Assembly: GCF_051414115.1 (NCBI RefSeq)
Contig: NZ_JBLKNZ010000001.1
Span: forward strand, 2,356,001-2,420,000
From: Halovenus marina
GTDB lineage: Archaea; Halobacteriota; Halobacteria; Halobacteriales; Haloarculaceae
Reading direction: 5' to 3'
Length of the DNA stretch: 64,000 bases
Part shown: positions 45,571 to 54,973 of the stretch, piece by piece
How positions within the stretch are numbered: position 1 is the first letter of the stretch
Layout: each line of letters starts with the position of its first letter
Made by a program: the position numbers and the translations under genes
Notes under the pieces: generated by a model
The model's input: only the letters and a program-made list of their open reading frames with translations
What the model was told of the DNA's origin: nothing
The model's database searches: none

Positions 45571-47201
45571 TAGCTGTCACCTCCTGCGAGTTCGACCATC
45601 GCGTCCAAGAACCCGACGAAGGGCGGACTCGCTCGCGTCGGCCGGGACCGAAACTCCGGATGGAACTGCGTGCCGAAAAAGTACGGGTGCTCGGGCAGTT
45701 CCAGTATTTCCATGCGCCTGCCGGAGGTTCCCGAAAACACCAGTCCGGCGTCTTCGAGGTCGGGGATGTACTCGGGGTTGACCTCGTAGCGGTGTCGATG
45801 CCGTTCCTCGCAGGTCGTCGACTCATACAGGTCGTGTGCGATCGTTCCGGGTTCGATTTCGGTCGTGTGTGCGCCGAGTCGCATCGTCCCGCCCATGTCG
45901 TCGAGATCCTTCTGCTCGGGGAGCAGGTCGATCACCGGATGTGGAGTGTCTTCGAGTTCCGCCGAATGGGCCTGATCAAGTCCGAGGACGTTCCGGGCGT
46001 ACTCGACGACGGCCATCTGAAAGCCCAGACAGAGGCCGAGGAAGGGAACGTCATTCGTGCGGGCGTACTCGATGGCGTTGATCTTCCCCTCGGTGCCGCG
46101 CGACCCGAATCCGCCGGGGACGATGACCCCATCGACGTCTTCAAGTTCGTCGCCGTGGCCGTCGGCAATATTCTCGGCGCTGACCCACGTTCGCTCGACT
46201 TCGATCTGGCGTTCGAGTCCGGCGTGTTTGAGCGCCTCGTGGATCGACATGTAGGCGTCTTCGAGACCGTACTTGCCGACCAGCGCCACGTCGACGCTCC
46301 CGGTCGTCTCTCGCGTGACGCGCTCGCGCCACTCGGTGTCGCGTTCGCCCTCGGGCAGCGCCTCCGCCTGCAGTCCGAAATGCGAGAGGACGTACTCGTC
46401 GAGGCCCTCGTCTTCGACCATCAGCGGGACGTGATAGATGTCCTCGACGTCGGGGTTGGAAAACACCGCATCACGTGGCACGTCACAGAAGAGTGCGATT
46501 TTCTCTCTGGTCTGTGCGTCGAGCGGGTCAGAACAGCGCCCGACCAGAATGTCCGGTTGCAGACCGATCGACCGCAACTCCTTGACGCTGTGCTGGGTCG
46601 GCTTGGTCTTCTGTTCGCCGTTTTTCGAGTACGGGACGAGTGTGACGTGGGCAAACAGAATATCGTCCTCGTCTTCCTCGTGAGCGAACTGCCGGAGGGC
46701 TTCGAGATACGGCATCCCCTCGATGTCGCCCACGGTGCCCCCAACCTCGATGATACAGATATCGCTGCCCTGTGCGGCCTCTCGAACGCGGCGCTTGATG
46801 TCGTCGGTGATGTGTGGGATGATCTGGACAGTCTTTCCCAGATAGTCGCCTGCCCGTTCCTTCTGGATGACGTGCTGGTAGACCTTCCCGGTGGTCACGT
46901 TGTGGTCGAAGGTCATGTCGATGTCCAGAAAGCGCTCGTAGTTGCCAAGATCCAGATCGACCTCACCGCCGTCTTTGAGAACGTACACTTCGCCGTGCTG
47001 AAACGGGTTCATCGTCCCGGCGTCGACGTTCAGATACGGGTCGATTTTGACCGCGCTCACGTCGAATCCGGCGTTTGCGAGTAGTCGGCCGGTACTCGCC
47101 GCTGTGATGCCCTTGCCGAGGCCCGACATCACGCCTCCGGTGACAAAAATGAACTTCCGTCCCAGACTTGGATCGTAACCTGTCTCGGATTCCGTCGGCA
47201 T
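45570..47201 (-). CDS. pyrG: CTP synthase
   Basis: 543 residues. The synthase domain begins KFIFVTGGVMSGLGKGITAA. The C-terminal class-I glutaminase has the Cys nucleophile in FLGLCLGFQMAVVEYAR and the His/Glu pair in FFGTQFHPEFRSRP. It aminates UTP to CTP with glutamine and ATP. It is the first gene of the pyrG-guaA-DUF7126-like operon, joining two glutamine-linked nucleotide amination steps. Confidence 0.98.
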   Translation of the reverse strand: MPTESETGYDPSLGRKFIFVTGGVMSGLGKGITAASTGRLLANAGFDVSAVKIDPYLNVDAGTMNPFQHGEVYVLKDGGEVDLDLGNYERFLDIDMTFDHNVTTGKVYQHVIQKERAGDYLGKTVQIIPHITDDIKRRVREAAQGSDICIIEVGGTVGDIEGMPYLEALRQFAHEEDEDDILFAHVTLVPYSKNGEQKTKPTQHSVKELRSIGLQPDILVGRCSDPLDAQTREKIALFCDVPRDAVFSNPDVEDIYHVPLMVEDEGLDEYVLSHFGLQAEALPEGERDTEWRERVTRETTGSVDVALVGKYGLEDAYMSIHEALKHAGLERQIEVERTWVSAENIADGHGDELEDVDGVIVPGGFGSRGTEGKINAIEYARTNDVPFLGLCLGFQMAVVEYARNVLGLDQAHSAELEDTPHPVIDLLPEQKDLDDMGGTMRLGAHTTEIEPGTIAHDLYESTTCEERHRHRYEVNPEYIPDLEDAGLVFSGTSGRRMEILELPEHPYFFGTQFHPEFRSRPTRASPPFVGFLDAMVELAGGDS

Positions 47202-47317
47202 ACTGACCGTCTGCTGGCGTGCCTCTAAACCGTTTCGGAACGCGTCCTTGTTGCCGTTCGGTTCGTGGATCCCGTCAGTCTGTATTCGACCGACGTCAAG
47301 GGTGTCAAGCGGACAGG

Positions 47318-47926
47318 TCAGAGATCGTCAGTCTCGAAAAACGACGCGACGAGGTCGGCGGCCTCTCGCGTCTGTCCTGCGAACAGGTGGTCTGCTGGGA
47401 GCGACGTGACGACGTGGCCCGCGGCCCGTGCCGCCTCGACGAACGGTTCCCACCCGACGGTGGTGTCGTTCTCGCCGTAGACGACCTGAAGCGGGCAGTC
47501 GACTCCCGCGATGACGTCCCCGGGATCGAAGGCCACGTCGAGTTCGGCCCCCGGTGCGAGTACGGACAGTCGGTCGGGGTCGACCATCCGGGCGGTGGCA
47601 AGCAGTGCGACCGTTGCACCAAAGCTGTAGCCGAAGACGCCGACCGCTTCGTATTCAGTCCGCGCCCACGCGACGGCGTTTGCAAGATCAGTCTGCTCGG
47701 CGTTGCCGCCGTCGAACGGACCGTAATCGAACCGCAGACAGTCGACCGACCGCTCGGTGAGTGCGTCGCTGACTGCGCGCAGCCGACTGTCCCGTCTGGT
47801 GCCGCCAAACTGCGGGTGTGGCGGGCAGGCGACGACGACAGTCTCGGTATCTGCGTGCTCGCCGTCTGCGCTATCGAGTGTCGCGCGCACGTCGCGAGCG
47901 CCGGGAATCGGCAGATTGCGGCTCAT
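47318..47926 (-). CDS. Dienelactone-hydrolase-like alpha/beta hydrolase
   Basis: 202 residues, a small alpha/beta hydrolase: CPPHPQFGGTRRDSRLRA near residue 35, nucleophile elbow GYSFGATVAL (Ser about 100), acid in VVYGENDTTVGWEP, and a likely His in SLPADHLFAG. The PHP..GG motif is shared with a subgroup of predicted hydrolases related to dienelactone hydrolase. Substrate unknown. It diverges from the pspA gene. Confidence 0.87.
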   Translation of the reverse strand: MSRNLPIPGARDVRATLDSADGEHADTETVVVACPPHPQFGGTRRDSRLRAVSDALTERSVDCLRFDYGPFDGGNAEQTDLANAVAWARTEYEAVGVFGYSFGATVALLATARMVDPDRLSVLAPGAELDVAFDPGDVIAGVDCPLQVVYGENDTTVGWEPFVEAARAAGHVVTSLPADHLFAGQTREAADLVASFFETDDL

Positions 47927-47947
47927 ACGGGGTGGTATGATGTAAGA

Positions 47948-47954
47948 TTTTTAA
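47948..47954 (+). promoter_or_regulatory. TATA box for the PspA gene
   Basis: TTTTTAA, 28 bases before the ATG at 47979; leaderless spacing. Confidence 0.55.
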
Positions 47955-47978
47955 GTTCCCTCGGTTCCTCTTTTCGCT

Positions 47979-48803
47979 ATGGGCATCCTCTCACGCACGT
48001 CCTATCTCATCCGGTCGAAGCTCAACTCCCTGCTCGACAGGGCCGAAGACCCGGGACAGCAACTGGATTACTCCTACGAGCAGTTGCAGGACGAACTCCA
48101 GAACGTCAAGCAGGGCATCGCTGACCTGACAACACAGAAAAAGCGCCTCGAGATCCAGAAGCGTCGCCTCGAAGAGAACGTCGAGCGACACAACGAGCAG
48201 GCCAGACAGGCCGTCACGCAGGACCGCGACGACCTCGCGCGACGGGCACTAGAGAAGAAAAAGCAGAAGATGAACCAGATAGACAGTCTGGAGCGTCAGA
48301 TCGACGAACTGGAAAGCCAGCAGGACCACCTCATCGAGCAGAAAGACGAACTGCAGCGGCAAGTCGAGGAGTTCCGCACCCGAAAGGAGACGATGAAGGC
48401 GCGCCACGACGCCGCCGAGGCGAGCGTTCGCGTCAACGAGGCGGTGACCGGAGCGGGCAGCGAGATGGAAGACATCAACCGACAGATCCGGCGCGCCGAA
48501 GAACAGACCGAGGAGATGGAGGCTCGCGCGGCCGCGCTCGACGAACTCCGCGAGAGCGGCGCAATCGATAGCTCCATCTCGAACAAGAGCGAACTCGACC
48601 GGGAACTCGAACAGCTCTCGACCGACAGCGCCGTCGACCAGGAACTGGAGACGCTCAAAGCCGAGATGGAGGGATCGGACGAGTCAGCCGACGAGACCGC
48701 AGAGGACGTCGGTCTCGACGAACTCGAAGCCGAAGTCGACGAGGAAGCCATCGACGAGGAAGCCATCGACGAGGAACTCGAAGAACTCAAAGAGGAGGAG
48801 TAG
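47979..48803 (+). CDS. pspA: PspA/IM30 family membrane-remodelling protein
   Basis: 274 residues. It starts MGILSRTSYLIRSKLNSLLD, the amphipathic membrane-binding helix of the family, followed by about 180 residues of heptad-rich coiled coil (for example LTTQKKRLEIQKRRLEENVE). The last 50 residues are an acidic tail with a duplicated EEAIDEEAID. PspA/Vipp1/IM30 proteins form ESCRT-III-like assemblies that protect the cytoplasmic membrane under stress. The acidic tail is longer than in bacterial PspA. No pspBC homologue adjoins it. Confidence 0.92.
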   Translation: MGILSRTSYLIRSKLNSLLDRAEDPGQQLDYSYEQLQDELQNVKQGIADLTTQKKRLEIQKRRLEENVERHNEQARQAVTQDRDDLARRALEKKKQKMNQIDSLERQIDELESQQDHLIEQKDELQRQVEEFRTRKETMKARHDAAEASVRVNEAVTGAGSEMEDINRQIRRAEEQTEEMEARAAALDELRESGAIDSSISNKSELDRELEQLSTDSAVDQELETLKAEMEGSDESADETAEDVGLDELEAEVDEEAIDEEAIDEELEELKEEE

Positions 48804-48875
48804 CGGTCGGCCCGCGGGAGGCGTTCGACTGGCGAACATCGAACAGTTTGTATTCGACCGGGACTGGACTCTCCT

Positions 48876-50501
48876 ATGCACCTGCTTTTCGTTCACGCTG
48901 ACCGGTTCGGGTTCGAGTGGACGGGCGAGGGCGACCCCGAAGCGACCCAGACGGAGGGGCAACTGTCGGAGTGTGTCGTCGTCTTCGCCACTGTCGAGGC
49001 TGGCGATACTAACGCCGTCATCGGCGCAACACGGGCGGCCGTCGAGTCCGTCGCCAGCCAGTTGAAGGCGGACCGTCTCGCCGTCTATCCCACGACCCAT
49101 CTGAGCGAGACAGCCGCGAGTGCCGAGCGAGCAGTCGACGTACTCGATACCCTCGAATCGACGCTCGAAGACGACTACGAGGTGCTGTCTGTCCCACGTG
49201 GCTGGGGCAAGCGCGTCGAACTCACGCGCAAGGGCCACCCTCACGCGGTGCAGTCCCGTCAGATTTCTTCAGAGGATCACGTCACTACCTCCCGTGACCG
49301 CGAGTGGCGAGTGCTCTCCCCCGACGGTCGCATACGACCGGTATCTGCGGAGAGCGCAGACGTGAGTCAGTCGATGCAGCGAATCATCGATGCCGAGCGA
49401 GACGACTCCGATGTCGAGGATACGAAACGGTCAGCATACGAAGCGGCGCTTACCGAGGCCGGGTTTCTCAGGGGCGACGGTGACTCGGGAGAGATGACAC
49501 TCACACCGCGTGGCACCGTCGTTCGGGACGTGCTGTACTCGTACATCCGCGACCAGTGGACCGAACACGGAGCAGTGCCGGTCGACGACCCGCGAGCGTG
49601 GAGTCAGCGAGTGGCCGTCTCCGACGGCGACCTGCCCGTCTCGCTGGTCGGAGAGTGTGGACGGCGAGACAACGAATCTGGCGAGACGGTGATGCTATGG
49701 ACGGTCACCGCAGGCGGGGACAGCGCGCGCACGAGGCTGCGTCAGCAGGTCGGGCGTCTGTCTCGACTGCTGTCGACGCTCGGTGTCGAGTTCGATCCGC
49801 TCGTCAGAATCGAACGCGAATCAATCGAGGGGAGTGGTCACACAGACGGGAAAACAGAGCCGTGGCTCAGTGACTTGGGCGCTCAGATTGAGGCGGAAAC
49901 GCCCGTCGAACTCGTCTCAGAGCCGGTCGAGTGGACCGTACGCGTGGAGTTCGTCACGGCAGGAACGCTCGGGGAAGCGCTCGGACCACCGACGATTCAG
50001 GTCGAGACGGGTCAGCGTGAGACCGCTGCGGGCGACGCTAACAGCACGGACGTAACGGCAGTGTCCTGTTCGGTCCCGATAGACAGTCTGTTGGTGGCGC
50101 TTGGAGCGCGCGCGGCGGAGACAGACCGGTCACAGATGCCCACGTGGCTCGCGCCGACGCAGGTTCGACTCATCCCGGTCGAAGCGAGCCAGTTCGACCA
50201 CTGCGAGCAACTCGCCGAGACGCTTGCGATCGCCGACGTTCGGGTCGACATCGACGACCGTGACAAGCCAGTCGGGACGCGTATCGAAGCCGCCGAGCGA
50301 GCATGGATGCCCTACTACGCTGTCGTCGGCGACGACGAAATCGAGTCCGACCGACTCGCTGTCTTCGACCGGGCGGCAAATCGAGAACGATCGCTGACTG
50401 TCGAGGAACTCTACAGAGTGGTACAGGACGACAGCGAGGGATTCCCGCGTCAGCGCCAGTCGCTCCCCCGTCGAGTGAGCGACTTATTGGCGTTCGTCTA
50501 A
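48876..50501 (+). CDS. Threonyl-tRNA synthetase editing-domain paralogue (ThrRS-ed-like)
   Basis: 541 residues. The N-terminal about 140 match the archaea-specific ThrRS editing domain (MHLLFVHADRFGFEWTGEGD, LAVYPTTHLSE). The C-terminal about 100 match the HGTP anticodon-binding domain (QVRLIPVEASQFDHCEQLAE, VRVDIDDRDKPVGTRIEAAE). The middle still looks like a remnant of the class II catalytic domain (TLTPRGTVVRDVLYSYIRDQ), but I cannot find motif 2 or 3 arginines or the zinc ligands. This suggests a free-standing protein that removes Ser from Ser-tRNA(Thr) in trans, as known for ThrRS-ed proteins in some Crenarchaeota. A full ThrRS is presumably encoded elsewhere. Confidence 0.8.
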   Translation: MHLLFVHADRFGFEWTGEGDPEATQTEGQLSECVVVFATVEAGDTNAVIGATRAAVESVASQLKADRLAVYPTTHLSETAASAERAVDVLDTLESTLEDDYEVLSVPRGWGKRVELTRKGHPHAVQSRQISSEDHVTTSRDREWRVLSPDGRIRPVSAESADVSQSMQRIIDAERDDSDVEDTKRSAYEAALTEAGFLRGDGDSGEMTLTPRGTVVRDVLYSYIRDQWTEHGAVPVDDPRAWSQRVAVSDGDLPVSLVGECGRRDNESGETVMLWTVTAGGDSARTRLRQQVGRLSRLLSTLGVEFDPLVRIERESIEGSGHTDGKTEPWLSDLGAQIEAETPVELVSEPVEWTVRVEFVTAGTLGEALGPPTIQVETGQRETAAGDANSTDVTAVSCSVPIDSLLVALGARAAETDRSQMPTWLAPTQVRLIPVEASQFDHCEQLAETLAIADVRVDIDDRDKPVGTRIEAAERAWMPYYAVVGDDEIESDRLAVFDRAANRERSLTVEELYRVVQDDSEGFPRQRQSLPRRVSDLLAFV

Positions 50502-50574
50502 TCTGTTCGACGTGTTCCCATGTGGGACGCTATCAACACACATCTATTAGTGGTCGAGCGACGACATCTCAGGT

Positions 50575-51006
50575 ATGTACGACGATATTCTTCTGCCGAC
50601 CGACGGGAGCACCGCCACGGTGCAGGCGCTGGATCACGCGGTCACGATTGCCGACGACCAGAACGCAACGGTACACGTCCTGTACGTCGTCGACCGCCGC
50701 AACTATCTCGCGGCGGACGCAGACGTGAAAGACGAGATCCGCCGGTCGCTCGAAGAGGAGGGCGAGCGCGCACTCGACGACGCCCGAATCCGCCTCGACG
50801 AGGACGGAATCGACTTCCGCACTGCCACGCGCGAGGGGATCCCCTACCGAACGATCGTCGAGTACGCCGACGAGGAGGGGATGGATCTCATCGTGATGGG
50901 GACACACGGCAAGACCGGTGCCGAACGCGTCGCCAGCCTCGGCAGTACGACCGAACGCGTCGTGAAGGACTCGAAGATACCGGTACTCGTGGTCGAACTC
51001 GACTAG
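50575..51006 (+). CDS. UspA-type universal stress protein
   Basis: 143 residues. The fold begins MYDDILLPTDGSTATVQALD and ends with the ATP-binding glycine motif GTHGKTGAERVASLGSTTER. It belongs to the ATP-binding USP subgroup. Haloarchaea encode many USPs tied to stress survival. It overlaps the convergent SRAP gene by four bases. Confidence 0.95.
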   Translation: MYDDILLPTDGSTATVQALDHAVTIADDQNATVHVLYVVDRRNYLAADADVKDEIRRSLEEEGERALDDARIRLDEDGIDFRTATREGIPYRTIVEYADEEGMDLIVMGTHGKTGAERVASLGSTTERVVKDSKIPVLVVELD

Positions 51007-51749
51007 GTGCCGATGTCGACGTCGACCGGTTCGACGAGCGCGGGACTGTCGTTCGACGGGTCGTTGAGCGCTCGGCTGACCGGTTCGAAGGCCATCCGCT
51101 CTGACGGGTACGGTTCGATCAACTCGCGTGCGTTCGAACTCGGTCGGTCGAGCCAGTCACGCTCCTCCCCCTCCGGAAGCACGACAGCCATCCGGTGATG
51201 GAATCGGTCGAGCAGTTCGTTCGGCTCTGTGGTGACGATAGTGAACGTTCGGACTGGGTCGGCCGCCTCCGAGCGGTCGCCCCCTTCTCCGCCAGAACTC
51301 GTCGATCCAAACGTGTCGAGTCCGGCCTGGACAGTCTCTGGCTCCCACTCAGCCCAGAGTCCGGCCATCGCGAACACGCCGTCGTCGACAGTGATTCGAA
51401 CTGGCTGGCGCTCCCCGTCGACGTCGACCCACTCGTAGAACCCATCCGCGGGGACGAGACACCGTCCGGCGCTGTCGGGTTCAGTCTGCTCGAAGGCACG
51501 CTGGAAACTCGGCTTCTCTGTCAGCGTCTCCCCGCGAGCGTTGATGTGGCCACCATCCGAACTACGCTCCGCCCACGGAGGGACCAGCCCCCACTCGAAA
51601 TGGGAGACCGACTCAGGGCTATCGTCCGTGATGACGGGGAGTGACTGTCCCGGCGCAGCGTTGTATCGCCGCTCGTAGCCCTCGACGGTGACGTCGAACC
51701 GGGTTTCGATCACGTCGGGGTCGACAAAGAGGCTGTACCGTCCGCACAT
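51003..51749 (-). CDS. SRAP (YedK/HMCES) family abasic-site DNA-protein crosslinking protein
   Basis: 248 residues from ATG 51749, the start that places the catalytic Cys at position 2 (MCGRYSL) as the family requires; a GTG two codons upstream would hide it. Other active-site residues are visible: Asn in GHINARGETL, Glu in GFYEWVD and His in HHRMAVVLP. SRAP proteins attach covalently to abasic sites in single-stranded DNA to shield them. It converges on the UspA gene. Confidence 0.95.
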   Translation of the reverse strand: MCGRYSLFVDPDVIETRFDVTVEGYERRYNAAPGQSLPVITDDSPESVSHFEWGLVPPWAERSSDGGHINARGETLTEKPSFQRAFEQTEPDSAGRCLVPADGFYEWVDVDGERQPVRITVDDGVFAMAGLWAEWEPETVQAGLDTFGSTSSGGEGGDRSEAADPVRTFTIVTTEPNELLDRFHHRMAVVLPEGEERDWLDRPSSNARELIEPYPSERMAFEPVSRALNDPSNDSPALVEPVDVDIGT

Positions 51750-51830
51750 ACCCACGATAGCGGCCTGAGACGCATAATGTCTCGGAATGGCCCCGCGTGA
51801 TTAAGTAGGATGGCGCGCTATCTCCCCTCG

Positions 51831-52217
51831 ATGGCCGAGGAACCGACATTCTCGATACCGTCCCACCCCGAACGTCGGTTTCCCTACCGCGGTGCCGTCG
51901 AGTACGAGGGCGGAACGGTCTTTCACCTCCGTCCGCGCTCTGCTGTCGAAACCGAACGGCTGGAGGTGCTTCTCCAGCGGATCCTCGACGACGGCCCCTA
52001 TCGGTACGGCGACTTTCTGAACCTGCCGATGGTGCTGTATCTCGTCCGCGACGAGAACACCAGCGACGTGTTTCGCGTCTCGGTCCGGGACGGCGAAATC
52101 CGGTTACACGTGCTCCCCGAGACGGAATCGGCCGGTCTGCGGGCGCTGTTCGACCGACTCGACGACGCTACCGACACCGAGTGGCAGGTCGTCTGTGAGA
52201 CGGACGACGCGGAGTGA
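51831..52217 (+). CDS. Conserved hypothetical haloarchaeal protein
   Basis: 128 residues from ATG 51831; GATTAAGT (51799-51806) at leaderless spacing favours this over ATG 51810. The protein reads as a mixed alpha/beta domain with LEVLLQRILDDGPYRYGDFL and VYLVRDENTSDVFRVSVRDG, and no metal or nucleotide motif. Function unknown. It diverges from the SRAP gene. Confidence 0.75.
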   Translation: MAEEPTFSIPSHPERRFPYRGAVEYEGGTVFHLRPRSAVETERLEVLLQRILDDGPYRYGDFLNLPMVLYLVRDENTSDVFRVSVRDGEIRLHVLPETESAGLRALFDRLDDATDTEWQVVCETDDAE

Positions 52218-52250
52218 GTCCCCCCTCACTCCCACGATGCCCGCAGAGAA

Positions 52251-52520
52251 TTAGACGCCGTCGAGCGTCTCGCGGTGGGCGTTGATGGCGTCGAGCGCGT
52301 CGTTGATCGTCTCGACAGTCTCTTCGTCGACATCGTCTTCGACTTCGTGCAGTCCTGACTGGATCCGCGCGAGAAGGCCGTGGTCCGCCGCTTTCTCGCC
52401 GCTCGCAAATGCGGCGAGTTGGTCTGCCAGACTCGACAGTCGCTCGCTCGCGTCACCGTCCGTGTTCTGCGCCGCTGATTCGACCAGATCGGTCGCAGTC
52501 TGTAGGTTCTCGTGTCCCAT
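52251..52520 (-). CDS. DUF7553-like small helical protein
   Basis: 89 residues from ATG 52520. It is helical and acidic: NLQTATDLVESAAQ, LSSLADQLAAFASGEKAADH and GLHEVEDDVDEETVETINDA. The pattern fits a small haloarchaeal DUF family (DUF7553 type) with no known role. A TATA box at 52541-52548 fixes the start; a longer frame upstream would run through it. It is divergent from the cupredoxin fusion gene. Confidence 0.75.
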   Translation of the reverse strand: MGHENLQTATDLVESAAQNTDGDASERLSSLADQLAAFASGEKAADHGLLARIQSGLHEVEDDVDEETVETINDALDAINAHRETLDGV

Positions 52521-52540
52521 AATTGAGACTATCTTGGGAG

Positions 52541-52548
52541 TAATAAAA
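52541..52548 (-). promoter_or_regulatory. TATA box for the DUF7553-like gene
   Basis: TTTTATTA on the minus strand, centred 25 bases before the ATG at 52520. Confidence 0.6.
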
Positions 52549-52641
52549 CTGTCACGATTGTCGCTTTCGCTCGACCCATCAACGAGAAAGTGGCGTGATA
52601 CCGAGTGATAGTCCAGAAGTATTTTCGATTTTCTAACACTG

Positions 52642-52647
52642 TATAAA
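52642..52647 (+). promoter_or_regulatory. TATA box for the cupredoxin fusion gene
   Basis: TATAAA. A start site near 52670 would lie past the in-frame ATG at 52656 and leave a leader of about 50 bases before the ATG at 52722, supporting the latter start. Confidence 0.55.
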
Positions 52648-52721
52648 TCCTTCGCATGCAGGCGGTGTGCACACACGACGAACGCAGTCTGATATGTCGT
52701 TCCCTCGAATCCGAGGACGTA

Positions 52722-54932
52722 ATGGACAACACACGATATGCGAACAGACGAACCGTTCTGAAGACCCTCGGCGCGGGCACGGTGGTGGCGCTGGCAGGGT
52801 GTAGCAGTGACGATGGCGACTCCTCAGATGGATCGGCTGACGGGTCTGGTGATGGCTCCAGCGATGGATCGGCTGACGGTTCCTCCGATGGCTCCGGTGA
52901 CGGGTCTGACGATACAGACAACGAACAGCCAGAGCAGGTACCGGGGGCAGACGCCCTCGGCGGACCGGACGACCTCCAGTCCGCGGCGACGGTCGAAGCA
53001 CTGTCACTCGATTCAGACCAGGGAGCGGGACAGAACGTCTTCTCTCCGGCCGTCGTCTGGGTCGAGGAAGGCGCGACGGTGACGTGGGACATCGCAAGCG
53101 GCAGCCACTCAGTGACGAGCTACCACCCGGACACAGACGGGGAGATGCGGATCCCAGAGGGGGCGACAGCGTTCGACTCCGGAACGCTCTCGGAAGAGGA
53201 GACGTACGAACACACCTTCGAGGCGCGCGGCGTGTACAACTACTACTGTCGTCCACATCGGGGACTCGGAATGGTCGGACTCGTCGTCGTCGGCGAAGCG
53301 ACCCCCGGGCCAGGAACGAGTCCACTGGAGGATGTCGAGGGTGCCGAAGCGAACGGGCTCGCCGCGCTGCTCGAACTCGCCGGGATCCAGATCGAAGCAC
53401 CCGCAACTAGCTACGGCTGGACCGACGCCACCTGGGACTCGTACTGGTACTCGCTGTACAACATGAGTACGAACATCGCGATGTCCGGAAACGGGGTTCC
53501 GTTCCCGCTCAACGAACAGATGGAGCAGATGCAGTCCGAGCGGATGCCCGCCATGCTCGAACTGGCGGACACGGACCGACCACCGATCACCGACCCGAAC
53601 CTCAGCTTTGCGGCGTTCACGAAAGGGGACCCGCACTTCACCCAGCAGCCAGTGCTGGAAGACGACACCGGCAGGCCGGACGGGAAGACACTCGCCTGGG
53701 ACAAGTCGGCCTCGTCCGGAGTCGTCAGCCCCTCGTCGCTCGCCTGGACGCACCTCAAGGGAGTCACGTGGGCGAAGAACTTCCAGTCGCACTTCGACGT
53801 GCTACCCCCGGCAATTGCGGCAAAGTTCCGCGCGCAGTTGCTCACCACGCTCGCACAGGTGGGGATCAACGCCGCCATCCTCGTCGGCGGGTCCCGGGGG
53901 AATGGTGCGCTCACGCACGGTGACAGCTTCGAGTTCCTCTCGGCGTACCGGCCAAGCGAGGGGAAGATCGAGGACGAAACCAGACGACCGCACCACCACG
54001 CCGCGATGGTCTGGTTCCTCTCGGACATGACGAGTCTCGCACAGAACGGCTGGTTCGGCTACGTCAACCCGCGACCGCTGATCCCCAGAGAGGCCGGTGC
54101 CGACGGCATCTTCGACACCGACGTCGGGATTCAGGAGATCACCGACGGCGTCGCCGAAGCGACGATCGGACTGTTCGACCCCGAGACGGTCGCGAGCATG
54201 GAGTCGACCCGGTCAGTCGGACTGATGCTTGCTGCGATCGGCTACTACGGTCCACAGGCTGGCAGCGAGGAGCACCGAGCAGCAGCGGCCGAGTACGCGA
54301 ACGGTCTCGCCGCTGTCATCGAGGACTCGCTCGAAGACTCCGGACGGGTCCAGAACGGTTCGACAAATCAGGCCGCGACGCAGGGAATCGTCGGCCAGGG
54401 GCTGCTCTGGGCCTCCGAACTCGACGGCGTCGACCACACTGACACCGCCCGGAGCGTCCTCGGATACCTGCTCGACGACCTCTGGGACGACGACGCTGGC
54501 ACGTTCAAGTCCGGCGCGAACGCGGACACGTATGCCATCACCGCCCGCGACGCCGGTGATGTCTCCGGCGGGCTAAACGCCGCCGATACCCTGCTCGAAA
54601 TGGACGGTGTCAAGCCCACGTTCGCGCGGTTTTTCAACCAGACGTTCAACCGCGGTCGACTCCAGCGCGCGGAGCGACCGCCGTCCCGCGACGAGAACGC
54701 CGAGTACACGCTTCCACTCCCGCCGATGGCTGGCGGCGAGTTCGGCCAGGCGGCCGTCTACAACGCCGAAGTCGAGTACGACACCGCGGCCGACGAGTGG
54801 TCGGTTACCGACGATAGTTTCGACACCGAGGGCGCACTCTATCTCGCCAATCAGGACATCTGGATCAGCCAGTGGGGCGGCGACTTCTACCAGGGTCGCG
54901 GCGTCCCCGGACAGAGCGACACGCCGGAGTGA
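52722..54932 (+). CDS. Tat lipoprotein: cupredoxin (halocyanin-like) fused to a large unknown domain
   Basis: 736 residues from ATG 52722. That start gives a twin-arginine lipoprotein signal: NRRTVLKTLGAGTVVALAGC. A Ser-Asp-Gly-rich linker follows, then a blue-copper domain of about 120 residues with ligands His in SGSHSVTSYH, Cys and His in YYCRPHRGLGM, and Met in the same motif. The remaining about 540 residues form a mainly helical domain with Trp/Tyr-rich segments (SYGWTDATWDSYWYSLYNMS) and an RRPHHHAAMVWFLSDM block. I do not recognise this domain. Electron transfer at the outer face of the membrane is inferred. An Lpd-like gene follows after 41 bases. Confidence 0.85.
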   Translation: MDNTRYANRRTVLKTLGAGTVVALAGCSSDDGDSSDGSADGSGDGSSDGSADGSSDGSGDGSDDTDNEQPEQVPGADALGGPDDLQSAATVEALSLDSDQGAGQNVFSPAVVWVEEGATVTWDIASGSHSVTSYHPDTDGEMRIPEGATAFDSGTLSEEETYEHTFEARGVYNYYCRPHRGLGMVGLVVVGEATPGPGTSPLEDVEGAEANGLAALLELAGIQIEAPATSYGWTDATWDSYWYSLYNMSTNIAMSGNGVPFPLNEQMEQMQSERMPAMLELADTDRPPITDPNLSFAAFTKGDPHFTQQPVLEDDTGRPDGKTLAWDKSASSGVVSPSSLAWTHLKGVTWAKNFQSHFDVLPPAIAAKFRAQLLTTLAQVGINAAILVGGSRGNGALTHGDSFEFLSAYRPSEGKIEDETRRPHHHAAMVWFLSDMTSLAQNGWFGYVNPRPLIPREAGADGIFDTDVGIQEITDGVAEATIGLFDPETVASMESTRSVGLMLAAIGYYGPQAGSEEHRAAAAEYANGLAAVIEDSLEDSGRVQNGSTNQAATQGIVGQGLLWASELDGVDHTDTARSVLGYLLDDLWDDDAGTFKSGANADTYAITARDAGDVSGGLNAADTLLEMDGVKPTFARFFNQTFNRGRLQRAERPPSRDENAEYTLPLPPMAGGEFGQAAVYNAEVEYDTAADEWSVTDDSFDTEGALYLANQDIWISQWGGDFYQGRGVPGQSDTPE

Positions 54933-54973
54933 TCCGAACGAGCGCTCTTTACGCTGGCAAGACAATACCACAC

